From positions 1-12,239 of the forward strand of contig CAJUQU010000097.1 of NCBI GenBank assembly GCA_910588595.1: a stretch of DNA of 12,239 bases. The letters run 5' to 3'. The position numbers were made by a program, and so were the translations under genes. Below the pieces are notes generated by a model. The model was not told the origin of the DNA, made no database searches, and saw only the letters and a program-made list of their open reading frames with translations. Source of the stretch: an uncultured Lachnospiraceae bacterium. GTDB taxonomy: Bacteria > Bacillota_A > Clostridia > Lachnospirales > Lachnospiraceae. This document shows, piece by piece, positions 6,136 to 12,239 of this stretch; position 1 is the first letter of the stretch, and every line of letters starts with the position of its first letter.

Positions 6136-6164
6136 ATTATAGTTTTTGCAGCCTGTTTATGAAA
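6136..6164 (-). promoter_or_regulatory. Proximal pta promoter
   Basis: On the minus strand a perfect -10 TATAAT (plus 6136-6141) stands 23 bp upstream of the pta start codon. At 17-nt spacing the -35 position (6159-6164) reads TTTCAT, a weak match. The -35 region lies within the cre box, so CcpA binding would directly meet RNA polymerase here. Confidence 0.5.
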
Positions 6165-6173
6165 GCGTTTACA
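6160..6173. promoter_or_regulatory. CcpA-binding cre box upstream of pta
   Basis: TGAAAGCGTTTACA matches the Bacillus cre consensus TGWNANCGNTNWCA at all 14 positions. It is centred near -37 relative to the start predicted from the proximal pta promoter and lies about 40 bp downstream of a second, distal promoter candidate. In B. subtilis pta is CcpA-activated from a cre upstream of the promoter. The position here, over the -35, would more simply suggest repression or a roadblock. The direction of control cannot be settled from sequence. Confidence 0.8.
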
Positions 6174-6212
6174 TCATGGTGTTTCAAGGGCTCGCACATG
6201 TTTCTAAATACT

Positions 6213-6240
6213 ATTGTATACAAATTTTTTTCATTTGCAA
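6213..6240 (-). promoter_or_regulatory. Distal pta promoter candidate
   Basis: On the minus strand TTGCAA (plus 6235-6240), 16-nt spacer, TACAAT (plus 6213-6218). The -10 matches five of six consensus bases. Transcription would start near 6206, giving a leader of about 93 nt that contains the cre box. Confidence 0.4.
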
Positions 6241-6321
6241 TGGTTGTATTCAAAATAGTGCAGAAAATTTTTTTGGGAAAACAGTACAAAAACGTATGTT
6301 TGAAAATTTCCTGAAAAGTAT

Positions 6322-6349
6322 TTGCAATGTTGAAAAAATGTGTTATACT
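6322..6349 (+). promoter_or_regulatory. Promoter for parE-parC
   Basis: TTGCAA (6322-6327), 16-nt spacer, TATACT (6344-6349), the -10 matching five of six bases. Transcription would begin near 6356, about 80 nt before the chosen parE start. This is one reason to reject the longer frame beginning at 6340, which lies inside the promoter. Apart from the promoters and cre box listed here, the divergent region 6114-6435 holds only AT-rich sequence. Confidence 0.6.
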
Positions 6350-6435
6350 CAAAAAGTCTAATTTTTGATTTGCAGATTATGGAAACAAATACAGATAATA
6401 ATACCAAAATTAATACAGAAAGGCATGGTTGCTCT

Positions 6436-8364
6436 ATGGCAAAAACGGATAATAATGTATATGACGCCTCCAGTATCACTGTCCTGGAGGGGTTGGAGGC
6501 TGTCAGGAAGAGACCTGGTATGTACATAGGAAGTGTGTCCACAAAGGGACTGAACCACCTGATCTATGAGATCGTCGACAACTCTGTGGACGAGCATCTC
6601 GCAGGTGTGTGCAGTGAGATCCGAGTCACACTTGAAAAGGACGGTTCTGCCACAATATCTGACAACGGCAGAGGGATTCCTGTCGGAATGCACCAAAAGG
6701 GTGTCAGCGCGGAGAGGGTTGTCTTTACCACACTCCACGCAGGCGGCAAGTTTGATAACAACGCTTACAAGACGAGCGGCGGTCTGCACGGCGTAGGCTC
6801 CTCTGTTGTCAACGCACTTTCCACGCGGCTCACGGTCACAGTCAAGAGTGACGGACTGATCCATCAGGATCAATACGAGTACGGCAATCCCGTCGTCGAA
6901 TTGATTGACGGGCTGCTTCCAGTGATCGGAAAGACGAAGGAGACAGGTACTACCATTAATTTTACGCCTGATCCGTCTATTTTTGACAGGACGCGGTTCA
7001 AGGCGGAGGACGTAAAGAGCAGGCTCCATGAGACCGCTTACCTAAATCCCAAACTCACGATCATTTTTTCAGACCTGCGCGGGGATGAGCCGGAGACGAT
7101 CACTTACTTTGAACCGGAAGGGATCATCGGATATGTCAAGGACTTGAATAAAAATAAGGAAACACTGCATGATATCATCTATTTTACGGGAGTCAGCGAG
7201 GATATTACCGTCGAGTGCGCGTTCCAGTATGTCAATGAATTTCACGAGAACGTACTTGGTTTTTGCAACAACATATACAATGCGGAGGGCGGCACGCACC
7301 TGACTGGGTTCAAGACGATGTTCACAACCATCATAAACAACTATGCGCGTGAGCTTAATATATTAAAGGAAAAGGATATCAACTTTACGGGTGCGGACGT
7401 GCGAAACGGCATGACCGCAGTCGTGTCCATCAAGCATCCGTCGCCGAGGTTCGAGGGACAGACCAAGACAAAACTAGACAATCAGGATGCCTCAAAGGCT
7501 GTGAGCAAAGTCACAGGGGATGAGGTTCCGCACTACTTTGACAGGAATGTCGAGGTGTTGAAGAGCGTGATCTCCTGCGCGGAGAAGGCGGCGAAGATCC
7601 GCAAGACAGAGGAAAAGGCAAAGACAAATATGCTCACAAAGCAGAAGTTTTCTTTTGATTCAAACGGAAAACTCGCAAACTGTGAGTCCAAGGATTACAG
7701 CAAGTGCGAGATCTTTATCGTGGAGGGGGATTCCGCCGGCGGCAGTGCCAAGACTGCAAGGAACAGAAATTTTCAGGCGATTCTGCCGATCCGTGGTAAG
7801 ATCCTCAATGTCGAGAAAGCAAGTATCGATAAAGTGCTTGCAAACGCCGAGATCAAGACGATGATCAATGCCTTTGGCTGTGGTTTTTCGGAAGGATACG
7901 GCAATGATTTTGATATTTCAAAGTTGAGGTACGACAAAATTGTGATCATGGCGGATGCCGATGTTGACGGCGCGCATATCAGCAATCTGCTGCTCACGCT
8001 TTTTTACCGTTTTATGCCGGAGCTGATCTATGAAGGACATATATACATTGCGATGCCCCCTCTGTACAAGGCGATGCCGGCAAAGGGAAAAGAGGAGTAT
8101 CTCTATGATGAAAAAGCGCTGGAAAAGTACCGCAAGACACATAAAGGCACTTTTACCCTGCAGCGCTACAAGGGACTTGGTGAGATGGACGCGGAACAAC
8201 TCTGGGAGACAACCCTGAATCCCGAGACGAGGATCCTGAAACAGATCGAGATAGAAGACGCGCGCATGGCGTCCGAGATCACAGAACTGCTGATGGGAAC
8301 TGATGTTTTGCCCCGAAAAACATTTATTTACGAGCATGCAACAGAGGCAGAGCTTGACATATAA
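6436..8364 (+). CDS. parE: DNA topoisomerase IV subunit B (ParE-type)
   Basis: ATPase subunit of a type IIA topoisomerase that passes one DNA duplex through another, chiefly to decatenate replicated chromosomes. The start at ATG 6436 gives MAKTDNNVYDASSITVLEGL and 642 aa, the normal ParE length. AGAAAGG lies 12 bases upstream. In-frame starts at 6340 (GTG) and 6379 (ATG) have no ribosome site and would add a non-conserved extension. GHKL ATPase residues are Glu45 and Asn49 (YEIVDNS), Asp76 (SDNGRGIP) and the GGLHGVGSS lid at 115-123. The TOPRIM domain shows EGDSAGG (430-436) and DADVDG (507-512), followed by QRYKGLGEMD. GyrB proteins share all these motifs, so the subunit class rests on the paired ParC lacking a GyrA box. 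The parC gene begins 14 nt after the stop. Confidence 0.93.
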   Translation: MAKTDNNVYDASSITVLEGLEAVRKRPGMYIGSVSTKGLNHLIYEIVDNSVDEHLAGVCSEIRVTLEKDGSATISDNGRGIPVGMHQKGVSAERVVFTTLHAGGKFDNNAYKTSGGLHGVGSSVVNALSTRLTVTVKSDGLIHQDQYEYGNPVVELIDGLLPVIGKTKETGTTINFTPDPSIFDRTRFKAEDVKSRLHETAYLNPKLTIIFSDLRGDEPETITYFEPEGIIGYVKDLNKNKETLHDIIYFTGVSEDITVECAFQYVNEFHENVLGFCNNIYNAEGGTHLTGFKTMFTTIINNYARELNILKEKDINFTGADVRNGMTAVVSIKHPSPRFEGQTKTKLDNQDASKAVSKVTGDEVPHYFDRNVEVLKSVISCAEKAAKIRKTEEKAKTNMLTKQKFSFDSNGKLANCESKDYSKCEIFIVEGDSAGGSAKTARNRNFQAILPIRGKILNVEKASIDKVLANAEIKTMINAFGCGFSEGYGNDFDISKLRYDKIVIMADADVDGAHISNLLLTLFYRFMPELIYEGHIYIAMPPLYKAMPAKGKEEYLYDEKALEKYRKTHKGTFTLQRYKGLGEMDAEQLWETTLNPETRILKQIEIEDARMASEITELLMGTDVLPRKTFIYEHATEAELDI

Positions 8365-8378
8365 GGAGCATATAACAA

Positions 8379-10616
8379 ATGGAAGAGAGAATTATTAAAA
8401 CCGAATACTCAGAAACCATGCAGCGTTCATTCATCGACTATGCTATGAGTGTCATCATCGCCAGAGCGCTGCCTGATGTCAGGGACGGCTTAAAACCTGT
8501 TCAGCGCCGTACTTTGTATGATATGCATGAACTGGGGATACGCTATGACCGTCCGTACAGAAAGAGCGCCCGTATCGTCGGTGATACGATGGGTAAATAT
8601 CATCCGCACGGCGACAGTTCGATCTACGATGCGCTGGTTGTCCTCACACAGGATTTCAAGAAAGGCATCCCCCTGATCGACGGCCATGGAAATTTTGGCA
8701 ACATCGAGGGTGACGGTGCCGCAGCCATGCGATATACGGAAGCCCGGCTGCAGAAGATCACACAGGATGCCATCTTAGCCGATCTCGACAAAGATGTTGT
8801 TGACTTCGTCCCAAACTTTGACGAGACGGAGAAGGAGCCAAGTGTTCTCCCCTGTCGTTTTCCCAATCTGCTCGTCAATGGATCCGAGGGAATCGCCGTC
8901 GGTATGGTCACAAGCATTCCTCCGCACAACCTGGGGGAGATCATTGATGCGACAAAGGCGTATATGCTCAATGAAAACATAACTACACGTGAACTGATGA
9001 AATATGTGAAAGGACCGGATTTCCCCACGGGCGGCATCGTCTGCAACAAGGACGATCTGTTGTCCATATATGAGACCGGTGTCGGAAAGATCAAACTGCG
9101 CGGCAAAGTCGATGTCGAAAAGACGAAGGGCGGGAAGCTCAATCTGGTGATCACAGAGATCCCATACACGATGATCGGTGCAAATATCGGCAAATTCTTA
9201 CAGGATGTCGCTGCCTTGTACGAGCAGAAGAAAGCTCCCGAGATCCTTGATATCTCCAACCAGTCTTCCAAGGAGGGGATCCGCATTGTCATAGAGCTGA
9301 AAAAGGATACAGATGTCGAGAATTTTAAGAACCTGTTATACAAAAAGACACGTCTCGAAGATACATTCGGTGTCAATATGATCGCGATCGCAGGCGGGAG
9401 ACCGGAAACGCTCGGATTAAAGAGCATCATCGCGCAGAATGTGGCATTTCAGTACGAGATCACCACCCGGAAATATACAACCCTCCTAAACAAAGAACTG
9501 GAGAAGAGAGAGATCCAGGAAGGTTTGATCCGGGCGTGCAATATCATAGATCTCATTATAGAAATCCTCCGGGGTTCCAAGGACAGGAATATGGTCAAAA
9601 ACTGTCTTACAAGCGGCGTCACCGACGGGATCAAATTCCGCTCAAAAGAATCCGCCCTTATGGCACAGCAGCTAAACTTTACAGAACGGCAGGCAAATGC
9701 GATCCTGGACATGCGGCTGTACAAACTGATCGGTCTGGAGATCGAGGCGCTCATGAAAGAAAATAAAGAGACCAACGCTAATATCTACAAATACGAAGAT
9801 ATTCTCGACAGAAGGGATTCCATGGCTCAGGTAATCATACAGGAGCTCGATGCCCTGAAAAAAGAGTATGCGCACAAACGAAAAACCCGTATCGAGAACG
9901 CTGAGGAAGCAGTCTATGAGGAGAAGAAGCCCGAGGAGATGGACATCATGTTCCTTATGGACAGATTTGGATACTGCAAGACTATTGACATAAACACTTA
10001 CGAGAGAAATAAGGAGGCAGCGCACACAGATTTTAAGTACATCGTGAAGTGCCGCAACACAGGAAGGATCTGTCTGTTCACAAACACCGGACAGCTCCAT
10101 ACGATCAAAGTGGCTGATATTCCTTTTGGCAAATTCCGTGACAAAGGGCTTCCTGTCGACAATATCAGCAATTACAACTCCGCCGCGGAGGCGATCGTCA
10201 ATATCGCCAGCCAGTCGGAACTGAACCTATACAGACTTCTTTTCGTCACAAAGCAGGGCATGTGCAAGATCGTGAGCGGCGGGGAGTTTGACGTGACAAA
10301 ACGCACTGTTGCAGCCACTAAGCTCGGTGAGGACGACGAGCTGCTTGACATTGAAATCGTGACGGAACATCAGCACATTATCCTGCAGAGCAAGAACGGG
10401 TATTTCCTTCGGTTTGATACAGATGAGATCTCGGAGCTGAAAAAGACCGCAGTCGGTGTGAGAGGCATGCGGCTGGGTGCTGACGATCAGATCGAAAGTG
10501 TCTATTATTGCCATCCTGGTTCAGATGGTACTATATTGTTTAAGGACAAAAAAATACCTATAAATAAATTAAAAGTTAATAAAAGAGATACCAAAGGAAC
10601 TAAAGTTAGAGTATAA
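8379..10616 (+). CDS. parC: DNA topoisomerase IV subunit A (ParC-type)
   Basis: DNA breakage-reunion subunit and partner of the preceding ParE. The 745 residues are shorter than typical GyrA (about 820-880). The catalytic tyrosine is Tyr119 in AMRYTEARL. The quinolone-determining loop HPHGDSSIYD carries Ser80 and Asp84, the unmutated, drug-sensitive type of residues at the two main resistance positions. The winged-helix/tower region is followed by a coiled coil around residues 380-500. The C-terminal beta-pinwheel (from about 510) has no QRRGGKG GyrA box, so a ParC-type, decatenating enzyme is favoured over gyrase. The Shine-Dalgarno TAAGGAG overlaps the parE stop codon, implying translational coupling and equal subunit supply. 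The last ~25 codons are distinctly A/T-rich compared with the rest of the gene. Confidence 0.93.
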   Translation: MEERIIKTEYSETMQRSFIDYAMSVIIARALPDVRDGLKPVQRRTLYDMHELGIRYDRPYRKSARIVGDTMGKYHPHGDSSIYDALVVLTQDFKKGIPLIDGHGNFGNIEGDGAAAMRYTEARLQKITQDAILADLDKDVVDFVPNFDETEKEPSVLPCRFPNLLVNGSEGIAVGMVTSIPPHNLGEIIDATKAYMLNENITTRELMKYVKGPDFPTGGIVCNKDDLLSIYETGVGKIKLRGKVDVEKTKGGKLNLVITEIPYTMIGANIGKFLQDVAALYEQKKAPEILDISNQSSKEGIRIVIELKKDTDVENFKNLLYKKTRLEDTFGVNMIAIAGGRPETLGLKSIIAQNVAFQYEITTRKYTTLLNKELEKREIQEGLIRACNIIDLIIEILRGSKDRNMVKNCLTSGVTDGIKFRSKESALMAQQLNFTERQANAILDMRLYKLIGLEIEALMKENKETNANIYKYEDILDRRDSMAQVIIQELDALKKEYAHKRKTRIENAEEAVYEEKKPEEMDIMFLMDRFGYCKTIDINTYERNKEAAHTDFKYIVKCRNTGRICLFTNTGQLHTIKVADIPFGKFRDKGLPVDNISNYNSAAEAIVNIASQSELNLYRLLFVTKQGMCKIVSGGEFDVTKRTVAATKLGEDDELLDIEIVTEHQHIILQSKNGYFLRFDTDEISELKKTAVGVRGMRLGADDQIESVYYCHPGSDGTILFKDKKIPINKLKVNKRDTKGTKVRV

Positions 10617-10648
10617 TGATAAATGGGGTAGATAATAGGAACGAAAAT

Positions 10649-10683
10649 AGTGTACTATCGCCAGCATTGTATTATAGTACGCT
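10649..10683 (+). promoter_or_regulatory. Leader hairpin before rsmD
   Basis: AGTGTACTAT (10649-10658) pairs with ATAGTACGCT (10674-10683) over 10 bp with one G-T pair and a 15-base loop. There is no U tract, and the rsmD ribosome site GGAGG begins six bases later (10689). It could modulate access to that site or mark an mRNA processing point. The parC-rsmD gap is 82 bp; a TATAAT overlaps the parC stop codon (10612-10617) but has no recognisable -35. Confidence 0.45.
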
Positions 10684-10698
10684 GATGTGGAGGATTAT

Positions 10699-11253
10699 AT
10701 GAGAGTAATTGCAGGAACAGCACGGCGCCTTTTATTAAAAACACCTGACGGCTTAGATACGCGGCCAACGGCGGATCGGATCAAAGAGACTCTTTTCAAT
10801 ATGCTCATGCCGTATCTTCCGGATGCTGTGTTTATAGATCTTTTTTCGGGAAGCGGTGGTATCGGCATTGAAGCGCTGAGCCGAGGGGCAAGAAAAGCTT
10901 ATTTTATCGAAAACAATCCGAAAGCGATCGCTTGTATCACAGATAATTTAGAACATACACATCTGACGGACAAGTCTGTCGTGCTCAGGCAGGATGTGTT
11001 TGCTGCACTCCGCGGAGGCATTAAGGACACTGCCGATATCATATTCCTAGACCCGCCATATGGGCAGGAGCAGGTTTATCAGAATGTTTTAGGACTGCTG
11101 CGCGATGCGCCGTACGTTAACGAGGACACCATGATCATCATAGAGGCATTGATCATGGAACCATTTGAGTATGCAGAAAACTTTGGTTTCGCTGTTGAGA
11201 AAGAAAAGAAATATAAGACAAACAAACATGTATTCTTGCGAAAGAGCATATAA
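10699..11253 (+). CDS. rsmD: 16S rRNA (guanine-966-N2)-methyltransferase
   Basis: SAM-dependent enzyme that methylates G966 of 16S rRNA during 30S assembly. The start is ATG 10699 with GGAGG five bases upstream, giving MRVIAGTARRL; an upstream in-frame GTG (10687) overlaps the ribosome site. The 184 aa are typical. The N-terminal TRPTADRIKETLFNML (21-36) is the family signature. Residues 45-63 form the SAM-binding motif I (FIDLFSGSGGIGIEALSRG), and DPPY (118-121) is the N-methyltransferase catalytic motif IV. It precedes coaD by 15 nt, the conserved rsmD-coaD order of Firmicutes. Confidence 0.95.
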   Translation: MRVIAGTARRLLLKTPDGLDTRPTADRIKETLFNMLMPYLPDAVFIDLFSGSGGIGIEALSRGARKAYFIENNPKAIACITDNLEHTHLTDKSVVLRQDVFAALRGGIKDTADIIFLDPPYGQEQVYQNVLGLLRDAPYVNEDTMIIIEALIMEPFEYAENFGFAVEKEKKYKTNKHVFLRKSI

Positions 11254-11268
11254 GATGGAGGGATTGTT

Positions 11269-11754
11269 ATGAACGCTGCAATATATCCGGGCAGTTTTGA
11301 CCCTATGACACTTGGACATCTTGATATCATCAAGCGCGCCGCCAAGATGTTTGATGAGCTGACAGTAAGTGTTTTAGATAATAAGGCAAAGAATGCGTTG
11401 TTTTCTGTCGAAGAACGTGTTAGTATATTAAAGGAGGCAACAAAGGATCTGGCGAATGTGACAGTGGATTCCTTTAACGGGCTTCTGATTGACTATGCAA
11501 GACAAAAAAATGTCCGTATTTCAGTGCGCGGACTGCGTGCCATCACGGATTTTGAATATGAACTACAGACCGCCCAGACAAACAGAATGTTGTCGTGCGG
11601 GGAACTTGACACAGTATTTTTGACGACAAGTCTCGAGTATGCATATCTCAGTTCTTCAAGTGTAAAGGAGATCGCCGCATTTCACGGGGATATTTCGCAG
11701 TGTGTGCCGGATTTTGTAGCGAAGCTTGTATATGAAAAATATGCTAATAGATAA
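11269..11754 (+). CDS. coaD: Phosphopantetheine adenylyltransferase
   Basis: Catalyses the fourth step of coenzyme A synthesis: 4'-phosphopantetheine plus ATP gives dephospho-CoA plus pyrophosphate, in the cytosol. The 161 residues match the family length. Visible motifs are YPGSFDP (6-12), the nucleotidyltransferase GH motif in TLGHLD (14-19), RGLRAITDFEYE (88-99) and the SSSSVKE (128-134) variant of the ISSSxVKE loop that contacts ATP phosphates. A GGAGGG ribosome site lies seven bases upstream of the ATG. It is probably co-transcribed with rsmD and the coiled-coil gene downstream. Confidence 0.97.
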   Translation: MNAAIYPGSFDPMTLGHLDIIKRAAKMFDELTVSVLDNKAKNALFSVEERVSILKEATKDLANVTVDSFNGLLIDYARQKNVRISVRGLRAITDFEYELQTAQTNRMLSCGELDTVFLTTSLEYAYLSSSSVKEIAAFHGDISQCVPDFVAKLVYEKYANR

Positions 11755-11800
11755 CAAAATAGATTTTCCGTTCTGACTGACGGGAGTATGGAGGAGTAAT

Positions 11801-12239
11801 ATGAGCAGCAGAATAGAGCAGTTGATTGACGAGATCGAGGAGTACATAGATAACTGCAAATACAAGGCGTTTTCGACGGATGTGATCATGGTAAATAAAG
11901 CAGAGATCGATGATCTGCTGCGTGAATTGCGCATGAAAACACCTGAGGAGATCAAGCGTTATCAGAAGATCATCTCAAATAAGGAAGCGATCCTGAACGA
12001 TGCCAGACAGAAAGCACAGGCATTGATCGACGATGCGGAGGTGCAGACAACGGAGCTTGTCAGTGAGCATCAGATCATGCAGGAAGCCTATGCGCAGGCT
12101 GACAGGATCGTTGAGATGGCTACCCAGAAAGCACAGGGCATCCTCGACAGTGCAACGATAGAGGCCAACAATATGAAGACTGCGGCAATGCAGTATACGG
12201 ACAACATGCTTGCGAATCTCGAAAACATACTGAAACAGT
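11801..12239 (+). CDS. Coiled-coil protein downstream of coaD (partial)
   Basis: The start is ATG 11801 with GGAGGAG just upstream; the frame stays open to the window end, so only the first 146 residues are seen. It starts MSSRIEQLIDEIEEYIDNCK and contains VIMVNKAEIDDLLRELR (29-45). From about residue 49 on it is almost pure charged, Ala/Gln/Glu/Lys-rich alpha-helix with coiled-coil character. Such proteins next to coaD in Clostridia are often auto-annotated as ATPase or V-type ATPase subunit H-like because of the coiled coil. No Walker motif is visible, so no ATPase activity is supported. The N-terminal part is vaguely DivIVA-like in layout (short N-terminal unit plus long coiled coil). Function unknown. 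Confidence 0.88.
   Translation, partial: MSSRIEQLIDEIEEYIDNCKYKAFSTDVIMVNKAEIDDLLRELRMKTPEEIKRYQKIISNKEAILNDARQKAQALIDDAEVQTTELVSEHQIMQEAYAQADRIVEMATQKAQGILDSATIEANNMKTAAMQYTDNMLANLENILKQ

Noticed and set aside
6340..6435. N-terminal extension of ParE from GTG 6340 or ATG 6379
   Set aside because: GTG 6340 lies inside the promoter, neither start has a ribosome site, and the added residues do not look like ParE.
8624..9430. A 268-codon open frame on the minus strand
   Set aside because: Antisense to the conserved catalytic part of parC; low-complexity Ser/Ile/Phe translation typical of shadows.
1..12239. CRISPR arrays, tRNA or rRNA genes, complete insertion sequences
   Set aside because: No regularly spaced repeats, cloverleaf-like segments, rRNA motifs or intact transposase with terminal repeats were seen by eye.

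Overview
The window looks like a chromosomal segment of a motile Clostridia member, most probably a Lachnospiraceae (Roseburia / Eubacterium / Butyrivibrio-like; genus not determinable here). The grounds are a short ParE/ParC pair, a Lachnospiraceae-type PD-(D/E)XK nuclease/transposase fragment, Gram-positive ribosome binding sites (GGAGG), sigma-A-type promoters, a perfect CcpA cre box and the rsmD-coaD-coiled-coil gene order.

Layout. (1) 9-878: a complete DegV-family fatty-acid-binding protein closed by a strong 18-bp terminator. (2) 964-2954: an isolated flagellin gene in its own transcription unit. It has an AT-rich upstream region with a 32-nt near-perfect palindrome, a sigma-A-like promoter, a leader with two CsrA-like GGA sites (one in a hairpin loop, one abutting the Shine-Dalgarno) and its own terminator. 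The protein keeps normal D0/D1 ends, but its central surface region carries seven cysteines. (3) 2955-3987: a graveyard of mobile DNA. A start-less ORF fuses an unrecognised basic segment to the N-terminal part of an Rpn/PD-(D/E)XK transposase-like nuclease cut off before its core. A terminator follows, then an internally deleted group II intron of about 260 nt. The intron keeps its 5' end, the last ~40 codons of its maturase and apparently intact domains V and VI. (4) 3990-6113, minus strand: pta (phosphotransacetylase) followed by a secreted protein of unknown function in the same direction, where ackA is often found. (5) 6114-6435: divergent promoter region with a perfect cre box on the pta side and a promoter for parE on the other. 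(6) 6436-10616: parE-parC, tightly coupled subunits of a type IIA topoisomerase (topoisomerase IV type). (7) 10617-12239: a leader hairpin, then rsmD, coaD and the start of a coiled-coil gene that runs off the window.

Most of the window is housekeeping DNA. The accessory material is concentrated at 964-3990: the flagellin, which could be a horizontally acquired or duplicated paralog, and the decayed elements next to it. The genes do not form one system. The units with the clearest internal logic are the CsrA-like flagellin leader, the carbon-catabolite-controlled pta operon and the translationally coupled parE-parC pair.
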